This document shows, piece by piece, positions 54,193 through 63,236 of a stretch of DNA of 64,000 bases. Both the position numbers and the translations under genes were made by a program. Each line of letters starts with the position of its first letter. The first letter of the stretch is position 1. This stretch comes from Citrobacter sp. Marseille-Q6884 (GTDB taxonomy: Bacteria; Pseudomonadota; Gammaproteobacteria; Enterobacterales; Enterobacteriaceae): the NCBI RefSeq assembly GCF_945906775.1, contig NZ_CAMDRE010000002.1, positions 1,302,001 through 1,366,000 of the forward strand, read 5' to 3'. The notes under the pieces were generated by a model. That model saw nothing but the letters and a program-made list of their open reading frames with translations, was not told the origin of the DNA and did no database searches.

Positions 54193-56653
54193 TCCGCACT
54201 GGTGGTGGTTACTTCTGTCCAGTACAACACCCGTTTTTGCAACCGATTACACGTTTGATGAGTCGTTATTGCTGGGCAGTGGTTATGAAAAAGGCCTGGC
54301 GCAGTTTAACGATCACGCGGCTATCGCTGCCGGGCGATACAGTGTGGATATCTGGCTGAACGGGAAGTTTGTGAGCAGAGAGGATGTGCTGTTTCAACAG
54401 AATAGCGAAGGTCAGATTGCGCCCTGTCTTTCGGCGAAATTCTGGAATGAGCAGGGTGTTAAGGCGACAACTGAACTGCCGGAGGATGCCTGTATTGAAC
54501 CTGGCTCATGGATCAGTGGCGGGCAATGGGATTTCGACCAGGGTCTGCTGCGCCTGAATTTGAGCGTGCCACAGGCAGCACTTAAACGCGTGCCGCAGGA
54601 TTATGTTCCTCCCTCGCAATGGCAGAGTGGCGAAAGTGTTTTGTTCAGCAATTACAACCTGCACATCTATCACAATAAAAATGGTGGACAGCAAAGCGAT
54701 TATGGCTGGCTGGGACTTAACAGCGGCTTCAACCTGGGCAGTTGGCAATTTCGCCAACAGTCTTCTGCTAACTGGCGTCGTGATGATAATCGTGAAAGCC
54801 AGCGTTGGGACGCGCTACAAACCTGGCTGCAGCATCCTATCGCAAAACTGGAAAGCGTATTGACCGTTGGTGAAAGTTATACATCAGGTAATTTGCTTGG
54901 CAGCATGGCGTTTACTGGCATCAAGCTGGAAACCGATCAGCGCATGTGGCCACAGTCGCGTCGTGGCTATGCGCCAGAAATTCGGGGGACGGCCTCAACG
55001 CCTTCGCGCGTGGTGATCAAGCAAAATGGCCGCACGCTGTACGAAACCAGCGTGCCGCAAGGTCCTTTCGTGCTTGATGATTTACCGAATACGGCCTGGG
55101 ACGGCGATTTGCAGGTTGAGATCACCGGCGCTGATGGCAACAAGAGTGGTTATACCGTGCCTTATGCCAGCGTGCCGTTGTCACTGCGTCCTGGTGCGTG
55201 GCGTTATGGACTGGTCGCAGGAAAAAACCGTGATTACAGTGCGGCCGACAGTTTATTTACCGATTTCACACTGGAGCGCGGGGTCACCAATTTACTGACT
55301 GCGAACGGAGCCTTGCGTATCGGTGATGATTACCAGGCACTGATGATGGGCGGTGTGCTGGCAACGACAATGGGGGCTTTTGGCGTTGATATCACCGGTT
55401 CGCAGGCGCGGGTCGCCTCTCAGTCCCTGAGTGGCTGGCGCCTGCAAACCCAGTGGAGTAAAACGTTCAGCCCGACAGGTACGCATGTGGCGCTGGCCGG
55501 GTATCGCTATTCAACAGAAGGTTACCGTGATTATGGTGATGTGCTGGGCGAGCGAAGTGTGAGAGGGGGCGACACGCAGTGGCATTCGGACACCCTGCGC
55601 CAGCGTAACCAGTTCACCGCGACGGTAAACCAGACACTGGGTGGATACGGAAACCTGTGGGTTTCGGGCTCGATGATGGATTACTACGGCGATCGGGGAA
55701 GCAGTTCGCAATTGCAGGCCGGATACAACACCACACTCGGACGCGTCACGCTTGGTGTCTCCTTTAGCAGGCAAGACACCTGGTGGCGCAATGGAAATGA
55801 TACCCAGGCACAAACAGAGAATGTCGCCACACTCACGCTCTCGATACCGTTTGGCGTGGGTGAGCGCGAGCATACGCTGGCGCTTTCTGCGAGTCAGGCA
55901 CAGCAGGCTGGGCGCAATGCGCAGATGGCGTTATCGGGCGCACTCGACAGTGAGGAAACGCTCAATTACGCGCTGTCCACGGGCTGGCAACAAGGGCAGG
56001 ATGGCGCTGGCAACGTGAGCGACTGGAGCGGGTCTCTGCAAAAAAGTACCTCATTCGGCACGCTGAACGGCAGTATCTCGCAGGCACCGAACTATCAGCA
56101 ATGGACTGCGGGTATGCGTGGGGCCGTCGTTTTGCACCGCCATGGCGTCATCGCAGGCCCCTGGGTGGGAGACACCTTTGCTCTGGTGGAAGCACCGGGC
56201 GCAGCGGGTGCCCGGGTCGGCGGCGGGCAGGGCGCCACCGTCAATAATGCCGGTTACGCCCTGGTATCGTCATTAACGCCTTATCGCTATAACAACGTGA
56301 CGCTCGACGGTAGCGAAATGAACACCCACGCTGAACTACAAGAGAGTCAGCGACGTATTGCGCCGATGGCCGGTGCCGCCGTCAAATTGCGTTTCGCAAC
56401 ATTGTCAGGTTATCCATTGCTCATCACGGTGAACAGCAAGGTAACGCTGCCTGTAGGGATGTCCGTGACCGATGGGCAGGGGCGCGTGGTAGGTATGGTG
56501 GCACAGGGGAATCAGGTTTATGCCCGTGTGGAGGGAGAGCAGGGAAGACTGACGCTCGAAGGGGCTGATTGCACGCTACCGTGGGCACTTAACGAACAAC
56601 AACGCACAGAACCGCTGATTGCATTAACGCTGACCTGCGTGGTGAAAGGATGA
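54179..56653 (+). CDS. Outer membrane fimbrial usher
   Basis: FimD/PapC-type usher of about 824 residues from the start MSAINPHWWW, followed by a signal peptide to about TPVFA. The N-terminal chaperone-binding domain begins DYTFDESLLLGSGYEKGLAQFN. The 24-strand pore includes FTGIKLETDQRMWPQSRRGYAPEIRGTA near 240-267, and the plug region follows. The C-terminal domain ends with the paired cysteines in GADCTLPWAL and LTLTCVVKG. It assembles and secretes the fibre. Its stop overlaps the adhesin ATG. Confidence 0.93.
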   Translation: MSAINPHWWWLLLSSTTPVFATDYTFDESLLLGSGYEKGLAQFNDHAAIAAGRYSVDIWLNGKFVSREDVLFQQNSEGQIAPCLSAKFWNEQGVKATTELPEDACIEPGSWISGGQWDFDQGLLRLNLSVPQAALKRVPQDYVPPSQWQSGESVLFSNYNLHIYHNKNGGQQSDYGWLGLNSGFNLGSWQFRQQSSANWRRDDNRESQRWDALQTWLQHPIAKLESVLTVGESYTSGNLLGSMAFTGIKLETDQRMWPQSRRGYAPEIRGTASTPSRVVIKQNGRTLYETSVPQGPFVLDDLPNTAWDGDLQVEITGADGNKSGYTVPYASVPLSLRPGAWRYGLVAGKNRDYSAADSLFTDFTLERGVTNLLTANGALRIGDDYQALMMGGVLATTMGAFGVDITGSQARVASQSLSGWRLQTQWSKTFSPTGTHVALAGYRYSTEGYRDYGDVLGERSVRGGDTQWHSDTLRQRNQFTATVNQTLGGYGNLWVSGSMMDYYGDRGSSSQLQAGYNTTLGRVTLGVSFSRQDTWWRNGNDTQAQTENVATLTLSIPFGVGEREHTLALSASQAQQAGRNAQMALSGALDSEETLNYALSTGWQQGQDGAGNVSDWSGSLQKSTSFGTLNGSISQAPNYQQWTAGMRGAVVLHRHGVIAGPWVGDTFALVEAPGAAGARVGGGQGATVNNAGYALVSSLTPYRYNNVTLDGSEMNTHAELQESQRRIAPMAGAAVKLRFATLSGYPLLITVNSKVTLPVGMSVTDGQGRVVGMVAQGNQVYARVEGEQGRLTLEGADCTLPWALNEQQRTEPLIALTLTCVVKG

Positions 56654-57999
56654 TCATGAAACGACTTATTCTGGTGTTAGTCTTGCTTCCCTCGGGGGTA
56701 CACGCGGCTTGCGAATACATTATCTATCCCTATAAATCCGGTAGCAGCAGTGCGCAAGGTTCGCATCGTCTCAGTTCCGCTACCGATGGCGTTGCGAATG
56801 ACTGGCGTTCTGGCGGCGGCAACGATGCCTGGAACGGAGTGCTGCCGGGGCTCAGTAAATCGGTTGATATCACCAGTAACAGCAGTTTCCAGCCCGCAGG
56901 GACAATCCTGACATCCAGCGGTGGGATTCCGTTTACGACCTATGCACATAAGGGCGGGGGCTACGATCCAGAGCAGGTCTTTTTCCGCTGTACGCCGGAT
57001 ACCGCCGGGCAGCTCTATGAGGCCTGGTCAACCAACGGCGATGATGCTTATGCCGGCTGGTATGAGGCCACAGATGTACCAGGCGCCTATTTAACCGTGA
57101 TTAAGAATGTTGCCTTGCGCCTGACCCATGACGCAACGGGCAGCGTCTTTACCGATAGCTGGCAACAACGCCCGTTGGAAAATCTGGATCTCGACGCCAA
57201 TGGCAATTACCTGATTAAAGCCAAAAACTTTTCCACGATAAGTGCAGAGCTTATCAAAACGCTGGATACGCGCTATTACCTCAATCAGGCACAGTCCGCC
57301 ACCTATAACGGTTATGTGAATCCCAATGCTTATGTGGTTTTTCGCGGGCCGGGAACAACGTCCTGGGGGATTAACATCGGGCAGCCACATCGTGGCGGCA
57401 ACTGGGCCGGCTGGGCCAATGACTGGCCGTCGGTGATAAGCCTGTACAACAACGGGATCACCATCAAACGCGCGGCAATGTGCCAGGTTACGGACTTTAC
57501 CCCGGTCGTGCATCTGCCTGTTATTACGGTAGCTCAACTTAAACAAGGGGAATATTCCTCTGCGCCTTTTCAGATAGGTTTTGCCTGCGAATCAGCGGTT
57601 ATTTCGGGCGTTGCGACCGGGAAGAATAATGTGGCGATGGGGTTACTGGCACCCGAAAGTAGCGTCAACAGCGCCTGGGGTTTTAATTTGATCACCGGGA
57701 AAACGGTAACCTGGCTGCTTGATACGCAATACGGTGCGCCAGGGCATGCGCGTGGCGTTGGCGTGCGCGTTTATCGGGCCGGTAATCCTGTGAATTTTAT
57801 GGCGGTATCGACAGCAGGCAGCGGCACAGAAGGCGGCTGGATGCCGGTTATTGGCAGCAATACGCAGCAAAATGGGAGTCAGGATGGCGTCAATTACTAC
57901 AGTGAAACCTTCGAAGCTCGGCTGGCCAGTTTTGGGGCAGATACGGTAACCGCAGGGAGTTATCAATCACATGTACAAGTTTTATTGCGTATTCAGTAG
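56650..57999 (+). CDS. Fimbrial tip adhesin
   Basis: Two-domain fimbrial protein of 449 residues. The signal peptide is LILVLVLLPSGVHA; a large N-terminal lectin-like part of unknown specificity (about 20-290) is followed by a pilin domain (about 295-449) that ends FGADTVTAGSYQSHVQVLLRIQ, the chaperone-binding end. Its position after the usher and its length fit a FimH-type tip adhesin, but the N-terminal domain matches no receptor-binding family I can name. Start is Met1 or Met3 (MIMKRL), overlapping the usher stop. Confidence 0.82.
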   Translation: MIMKRLILVLVLLPSGVHAACEYIIYPYKSGSSSAQGSHRLSSATDGVANDWRSGGGNDAWNGVLPGLSKSVDITSNSSFQPAGTILTSSGGIPFTTYAHKGGGYDPEQVFFRCTPDTAGQLYEAWSTNGDDAYAGWYEATDVPGAYLTVIKNVALRLTHDATGSVFTDSWQQRPLENLDLDANGNYLIKAKNFSTISAELIKTLDTRYYLNQAQSATYNGYVNPNAYVVFRGPGTTSWGINIGQPHRGGNWAGWANDWPSVISLYNNGITIKRAAMCQVTDFTPVVHLPVITVAQLKQGEYSSAPFQIGFACESAVISGVATGKNNVAMGLLAPESSVNSAWGFNLITGKTVTWLLDTQYGAPGHARGVGVRVYRAGNPVNFMAVSTAGSGTEGGWMPVIGSNTQQNGSQDGVNYYSETFEARLASFGADTVTAGSYQSHVQVLLRIQ

Positions 58000-58663
58000 C
58001 CTTTGGCTATTGGCATTTGACGTACAGGCAGCCGTCAATATCAACACGACCAGGGTTATCTTCAACCATGGAGAGACGCTACGTACAGTGATGTTAGTGA
58101 ACGATGGCGGTTATCCGGTGGTGGTGCAAAGCTGGGTAGATGACGGTTCGCCAGAAAATGGGCCGTCACAAGCCAGTGCACCTTTCATCGTCCTGCCACC
58201 GGTACTGAAAATCCAGCCGGGAGATCAGCGAGAGCTGCGGATCATGACCACCGGTAAAGGGCTTGCCGACGATCGTGAATCACTATTCTGGCTTAACATT
58301 TATCAAATTCCGCCGGAGATGAGCACACCGTCAACTGGTGAAAAAGTGCGCTTAACGCTTCGAAATCAGCTAAAAGTCCTATGGAGACCTCAAAATACAG
58401 GTGTGTTAACTGAAAAAACCGTCAATCGTCTGAGCTTTCACTATCAAGATGGAGCGATTTATGCTGTAAATGAGAGTTCATGGAATATAACACTGGCAAA
58501 TGTTTCTTCGGGAGACTATTCCACAAGCGGAATAGTGGTTTCTCCGTATTCCCGGCGTATGATTTTTAATTCAGCTGCTCCTGAAATGCGAGAGAATAAG
58601 ATAAACTTTACAGTGATTAACGATGAAGGAAATCGTTGGGGATTTTCAGCTGTCGTGAATTAA
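57971..58663 (+). CDS. Periplasmic fimbrial chaperone 2
   Basis: Second PapD-type chaperone of 230 residues. The signal peptide ends AFDVQA near 20. It has NTTRVIFNHGETLRTVMLVND and the signature RESLFWLNIYQIPPE near 98-112. It overlaps the adhesin gene by 28 bases, so it may serve the adhesin specifically. Its last third is richer in A/T than the first chaperone gene. Two chaperones in one operon occur in some enterobacterial fimbriae. Confidence 0.9.
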   Translation: MYKFYCVFSSLWLLAFDVQAAVNINTTRVIFNHGETLRTVMLVNDGGYPVVVQSWVDDGSPENGPSQASAPFIVLPPVLKIQPGDQRELRIMTTGKGLADDRESLFWLNIYQIPPEMSTPSTGEKVRLTLRNQLKVLWRPQNTGVLTEKTVNRLSFHYQDGAIYAVNESSWNITLANVSSGDYSTSGIVVSPYSRRMIFNSAAPEMRENKINFTVINDEGNRWGFSAVVN

Positions 58664-58715
58664 CAAAGGATGAACTCACTTCGACTAAACTGACAAAAAT
58701 GCACATTCAGGGAAC

Positions 58716-59483
58716 ATGATGGCAAACGTTTTTTTGCTCAACAGCAGCGTTGTATTCTGGCCAGAGCTAAATGTATTACACGCAAAATCAGATGACTCGA
58801 AACGCATAACGTTAAGTAACCCGGCAACTCGTTGTTTATTATTGTTAATTCAACAACAAGGGCAGGTTATTGAACGTGATTATTTTTTCGAACATGTCTG
58901 GTTTATTAACGGCGCCCAGGTCACCAATAATACCTTCTATCAGAATATTTCATTGCTGCGCCGCGCGTTTAAAGAGCTTGGTCTGAATGAAGAACTGATT
59001 GTCACCGTGCCGAAAGTCGGGATACGCCTGGAACCGCAACTGGACGTACTGGAGCAAGAGATCGATGAGATCGTTTACGAGGAGCCCGTCGTCGCCGAGA
59101 TTGCCACGATTAAGCCAACACCGAAACCCTCGAATAAACAGGCACTTTGGTGGATTGTGGCAGGGGTAATCTGCTGTTTTTTAGCCTCATTCGTCACCTG
59201 GCAGTTGCAATTTGATTCCCGACTTAGCCGTTATGTGCCGCTGAATGTAGGGGAGGGATGTCACTGGTATGCAAATCCGGATGTGTTGAAGTTCGATAAG
59301 CATCAAAAATTTATACAAACCAGTACATTGGATTGCCAAAGTTACCCGTGGATTTATCTCACGCTGTATCCGAATTTCCCGCGGATGTCTGCATTAACCT
59401 GCCGACAGAAATATAGCCGCTGGCAGGATAATGATTGCGTGACACACTATTATTTCACGGAGTCCAGAAATGTGGGTACGTAA
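58716..59483 (+). CDS. ToxR/CadC-type membrane-bound regulator (MarT-like)
   Basis: Protein of 255 residues with an N-terminal winged-helix DNA-binding domain (about 1-105; VIERDYFFEHVWFINGAQVTNNTFYQNISLLRRAF), a proline-rich linker, one membrane helix (about 144-165, WWIVAGVICCFLASFVTW) and a short periplasmic domain with four cysteines. This is the CadC/ToxR/MarT architecture: DNA binding is coupled to a periplasmic signal. It follows the fimbrial operon on the same strand and probably controls it. The start may be Met2, which has better spacing to AGGGA. Confidence 0.85.
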   Translation: MMANVFLLNSSVVFWPELNVLHAKSDDSKRITLSNPATRCLLLLIQQQGQVIERDYFFEHVWFINGAQVTNNTFYQNISLLRRAFKELGLNEELIVTVPKVGIRLEPQLDVLEQEIDEIVYEEPVVAEIATIKPTPKPSNKQALWWIVAGVICCFLASFVTWQLQFDSRLSRYVPLNVGEGCHWYANPDVLKFDKHQKFIQTSTLDCQSYPWIYLTLYPNFPRMSALTCRQKYSRWQDNDCVTHYYFTESRNVGT

Positions 59484-59940
59484 TATAAAGTGGAGTATTT
59501 TCATCGTCATCGCAGTAGTGATAACGATTACCACTACGCTGTTGTTACAAAACTGGCAACGTTCGCATTTCGATTGCTCCGGGGAATTACTGATGGAGTA
59601 TCCTGATATTCGTGGCGATATTTCAGTCAGATACGTATTTAATGGAGCTCGCGGTGTCGCTATTTTACGTGGACAAATCACTGATAATAACGGTGAAACA
59701 TTAGCAGTGAATCAGAATGTCTGGTTTACCTTCACCCGCAAAGATGATGATTATTTCCTCGAGTCAGAAAATGTGGCCTCCAGTGCAGGTGGCACGACGA
59801 TCCATCCTTTGCTGGCAAGGACTCTGCCGGATTTTTACTTAAAACCGAAAGAGCCTTTTTATTTCAGCATATTGCGGCTTAACAGCAGCACCTGGCAGTT
59901 CTACACGAGCCGCTCACCGTCGGTGTTTTGCCGGCATTAA
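59470..59940 (+). CDS. FidL-like membrane protein
   Basis: Protein of 156 residues with one N-terminal membrane helix (about 8-27, WSIFIVIAVVITITTTLLL) and a periplasmic domain starting FDCSGELLMEYPDIRGD. The CSGELLM segment and size resemble FidL, which follows the MarT regulator in Salmonella SPI-3. The gene overlaps the regulator by 14 bases, so it is probably a co-sensor or stabiliser, comparable to ToxS for ToxR. The assignment is from memory of the family and the pairing. Confidence 0.65.
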   Translation: MWVRNIKWSIFIVIAVVITITTTLLLQNWQRSHFDCSGELLMEYPDIRGDISVRYVFNGARGVAILRGQITDNNGETLAVNQNVWFTFTRKDDDYFLESENVASSAGGTTIHPLLARTLPDFYLKPKEPFYFSILRLNSSTWQFYTSRSPSVFCRH

Positions 59941-60151
59941 GGGCAAATAGACTGCTGGTCACCTTAAGTGACTGGCAGTAGGGGCCGAATTCATTGAACA
60001 GATACCACACCAGGATGAAGACGATCTGTTTAAAGACGAATGGCCATAATGCCTGATATTTTAAAGCCCGGACATCCGTCAGGAGAAAGGCGGGGAGATT
60101 AATCGTCGTACAGACCACCGTCAAACAGGTGAACTTAGCGAGAAGCCTCAT
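59879..60151 (-). CDS. Possible small membrane protein
   Basis: An open frame of 90 codons with a hydrophobic start (MRLLAKFTCLTVVCTTINLPAFLL) and a second hydrophobic stretch VFKQIVFILVWYLF. The last 20 codons overlap the FidL-like gene on the other strand and end in a low-complexity cysteine run, which argues against it. No clear ribosome-binding site precedes the ATG. It may be a shadow or a degraded gene. Confidence 0.25.
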   Translation of the reverse strand: MRLLAKFTCLTVVCTTINLPAFLLTDVRALKYQALWPFVFKQIVFILVWYLFNEFGPYCQSLKVTSSLFALNAGKTPTVSGSCRTARCCC

Positions 60152-60467
60152 CTGTGAGTGCGCTGTAATTGCATTTAACTTATGTTGTGTGAGAATCTAG
60201 TTTATAAGACAAGGTCATCATATACATCTGATTTAAGTGGATGTTTTTAATATAATTATAAACGCACACCCAGAGAACTTCATGAATTAATCCTCTGAAC
60301 CCTGTTTTTGGTCTCTTTTGCATGCACTCGGTTTTCATGGATTCATGAGTTCGTTCGGTACAGTATCATTCCCGGCAATTTCATCACCGATACGGGTTTA
60401 TGACTAAGTATCTCCGATGCTGTCATCGGGCGTGTCAGTGGCTCCAACTGTCAACCAACGACTTGAC
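60152..60467. other. Intergenic region without recognisable gene
   Basis: About 315 AT-rich bases between the regulator/FidL genes and the disrupted membrane-protein gene. No gene, hairpin or repeat could be supported. Confidence 0.5.
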
Positions 60468-60805
60468 TCATGATGAAGCAAGGATGCTGTCAATTAATGC
60501 ATCGCGGCCAGGGTCAGTTGGTGTATTTCTGTCAGTCATAACTTGTTTGGCATTTTTTACTGCATTAATAATCTCTGTTTTCTCCTGAGTGCCTACAAGT
60601 GCCATTCGAGTGCTAAGCACACTGGCCGCCTGATAGCCACAGAATGCGGGTTCTTCGTACAATCGGTTGGCAAGCCAGGTAATATAGTTAGGGTCAAAAT
60701 CCATTTGCAGAATGCAAACCGCAGCCAACCGTTTACCGGGGGAATTGCTGACTGTTAACTGTGGCAGGTAATTTTTCGCCGCAAGCCCCAGACGCCGCAT
60801 GCTAG
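60468..60805 (-). pseudogene. C-terminal part of an IS-disrupted membrane protein gene
   Basis: About 110 codons from ASMRRLGLAAKNYLP to the stop after DSILASS. The region after KRLAAVCILQMDFDPNYITWLANRLYEEP looks like helical repeats. It lies in the same frame as the fragment on the other side of the insertion sequence: removing the element and one CTAG copy joins TCT GCT AGC ATG CGG without frame change. The intact gene would encode about 394 residues. The 5' fragment is at 62002-62852. No function is recognised. Confidence 0.75.
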
Positions 60806-62001
60806 GGAAGGTGCGAATAAGCAGGTCATTTCTTCCCAAGCTGACTCGCTGATTAAAATTTCGCGGATCTGGGCCGATTTTTTTCCCGCAAACACATCGA
60901 ATCAGCCTATTTAGGCTATTTTTTCCACCATTTCTGGCGTTATTTCCGGTTTTTACTGAGATCTCTCCCACTGACGTATCATTTGGTCCACCCGAAACAG
61001 GTTGGCCAGGGTGAATAACATCGCCAGTTGGTTATCGTTTTTCAGCAGCCCTTTGTATCTGGCTTTCACGAAGCCGAACTGCCGCTTGATGATGCGAAAC
61101 GGGTGCTCCACCCTGGCACGGATGCTGGCTTTCATGTATTCGATGTTGATGGCCGTTTTGTTCTTGCGCGGATGCTGCTTCAAGGTTTTTACCTTGCCGG
61201 GACGCTCGGCGATCAGCCAGTCCACATCCACCTCGGCCAGCTCCTCGCGCTGTGGCGCTCCTTGGTAGCCGGCATCGGCTGAGACAAATTGCTCCTCTCC
61301 ATGAAGCAGATTACCCAGCTGATTGAGGTCATGCTCGTTGGCCGCGGTGGTGACTAGGCTGTGGGTCAGGCCACTCTTGGCATCGACACCAATGTGGGCC
61401 TTCATGCCAAAGTGCCACTGATTGCCTTTCTTGGTCTGATGCATCTCCGGATCGCGTTGCTGCTCTTTGTTCTTGGTAGAGCTGGGTGCCTCAATGATGG
61501 TGGCATCCACCAAAGTGCCTTGGGTCATCATGACGCCTGCTTCGGCCAGCCAGCGATTGATGGTCTTGAACAATTGACGGGCCAGTTGATGCTGCTCGAG
61601 CAGGTGGCGGAAATTCATGATGGTGGTGCGATCCGGCAGGGCGCTATCCAGGGATAATCGGGCAAACAGGCGCATGGAGGCGATTTCGTACAGGGCATCT
61701 TCCATGGCACCGTCGCTCAGGTTGTACCAATGCTGCATGCAGTGAATACGCAGCATGGTCTCCAGCGGATAGGGCCGTCGGCCATTGCCCGCCTTGGGAT
61801 AAAACGGCTCGATGACAGCGGTCATATTCTGCCATGGCAGAATCTGCTCCATGCGGGAGAGGAAAATCTCTTTTCGGGTCTGACGGCGCTTAGTGCTGAA
61901 TTCACTATCGGCGAAGGTGAGTTGATGGCTCATGATGTCCCTCTGGGATGCGCTCCGGATGAATATGATGATCTCATATCAGGAACTTGTTCGCACCTTC
62001 C
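60806..62001 (-). mobile_element. IS5-family insertion sequence
   Basis: Complete element of 1196 bases with inverted ends GGAAGGTGCGAA (60806-60817) and TTCGCACCTTCC (61990-62001), flanked by the duplicated target CTAG (60802-60805 and 62002-62005), the known IS5 target type. The internal sequence is close to E. coli IS5, but the non-coding ends differ in places, so it is an isoform. It carries one transposase gene in the minus direction. Confidence 0.95.
60953..61933 (-). CDS. IS5-family transposase
   Basis: Transposase of 326 residues, nearly the same as E. coli InsH. The N-terminal DNA-binding part is MSHQLTFADSEFSTKRRQTRKEIF. The DDE catalytic residues fall in TLVDATII near 141, VSADAGYQG near 219 and RARVEHPFRIIKRQFG near 271-286 (the YREK motif). 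There is no frameshift or internal stop, so the element is probably active or only recently inserted. Confidence 0.95.
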   Translation of the reverse strand: MSHQLTFADSEFSTKRRQTRKEIFLSRMEQILPWQNMTAVIEPFYPKAGNGRRPYPLETMLRIHCMQHWYNLSDGAMEDALYEIASMRLFARLSLDSALPDRTTIMNFRHLLEQHQLARQLFKTINRWLAEAGVMMTQGTLVDATIIEAPSSTKNKEQQRDPEMHQTKKGNQWHFGMKAHIGVDAKSGLTHSLVTTAANEHDLNQLGNLLHGEEQFVSADAGYQGAPQREELAEVDVDWLIAERPGKVKTLKQHPRKNKTAINIEYMKASIRARVEHPFRIIKRQFGFVKARYKGLLKNDNQLAMLFTLANLFRVDQMIRQWERSQ

Positions 62002-62852
62002 CTAGCAGAAATGGAGGACATCATTAGCGTACGATTATCACCCGAAGGCATTGAGATCCGGGCCTGTTCATAGTCGTTAACCAGACTATCGAGACTGGGC
62101 TTAATCGCTTCAGGATTATTTCCGGGAAGTGAGTCTTTGATTTTTTTTGCTATCGCCACATCTGCTGGGGTAGGTACAACAGGAACCCCGTCTTTGACAA
62201 ACCCTTCCGTATTGGTTTTTAAAGCAACATCGAGCGCTTTATAAAACTGGTTGTCCGAACGCTGGAACGCCCCTTGTAAAAAAAGACGCGTATATAAATA
62301 ACCGCACAAAAAACCGATTGTCGAAAACCCTAAAATTAAGGCTAGCGCTAGTGACACAAAACTCTCACTGGGAGATTTGTCGCTCATCGAGGCCGCAACA
62401 TGCCGGCTAAGTCCCATTAAATGATGGCCAATCGCTTTTGCATTAACCAGGGTTAAACCGACAATTATTTTAGTCAACCAGTCTGAAACTTCTTCAAGAT
62501 TGGTATTTGGCCGCCCCTGATAATCATCGGTTGCTGCAGTGGATGTCAGAGCTTTTGTTTGATCGCTTGCTTTCGCACTGGTGATGTTTTTACTTCCCGC
62601 TCGAGGAATACCAAACAGGAAACCGATTCCAGCTCCCACTGCAAGGCAGGCCATCACCCATAACAGAAAACTCCCTAACGCAATATCAAAGTTGATGGTA
62701 ATGATGGCAATAAGACCTAGCGTGATCAGTGGAAATATTGCAGAGTTAACAATCAGCAGATCGTCATCCCCAGGTTTCAGCGGCGCTCGGCCCGACGAAA
62801 ACACGGCGCTAAGCCAGGTTTTTACCGAAAGGACAAGAGATCTGAGAATCAT
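62002..62852 (-). pseudogene. N-terminal part of an IS-disrupted membrane protein gene
   Basis: About 283 codons before the insertion. It has two membrane helices near 35-55 and 62-82 (LIAIITINFDIALGSFLLWVMACLAVGAGIGFLFGIPR), a conserved-looking NTNLEEVSDWLTKIIVGLTLVNA near 117-139, and a third and fourth hydrophobic region near 168-190. The pattern of helices, GFLFGIPR and NLEEVSDWLTK is one I associate with membrane proteins of unknown function, some fused to pYEATS-type sensory domains in predicted conflict systems; that link is from memory. The gene is divergent from the unknown gene at 63237. Confidence 0.8.
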
Positions 62853-63236
62853 GTATCACCTCAAAAACAAGCCAGATAACCATGGTGTCGGATTAAATAA
62901 CTAAAGCACACTATTTTATGATGACTGATGATCTCGGTAAATTTATTTATAGCGATAACAAACTATTTAGACTGAATTTATGGTGAAGCATCGCCCATCA
63001 ATTAATATACTTTGATTTTAATCGGTACTTTTATCTTAATACATGTGAAAACCTCAGGGGTTCATACTGACGTGTGTGTATGCAATCCTGTTCTCAATCA
63101 TTTTCATTAGCTACAAGCATTAAAAATGTGTTCTGACTAAGTTGTGGGAGATATATATGTGCATGTCTCAGTTGGCGTATTTTTTAAAGGCTGCTATTTT
63201 TCTTTTAGCTATTAAAATTGCCAGTGAGGGGAAAGT
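62853..63236. promoter_or_regulatory. AT-rich divergent promoter region
   Basis: About 380 bases between the disrupted membrane-protein gene and the unknown gene on the right. It is very AT-rich, with GAGGGG at 63226-63230 as the ribosome-binding site of the rightward gene. No operator or repeat is clear. Confidence 0.5.

Noticed and set aside
60400..60588. Open frame of 62 codons on the plus strand ending in a hydrophobic stretch
   Set aside because: It lies opposite the C-terminal fragment of the disrupted membrane-protein gene, whose frame joins the other fragment exactly; the plus-strand frame is most likely a shadow.
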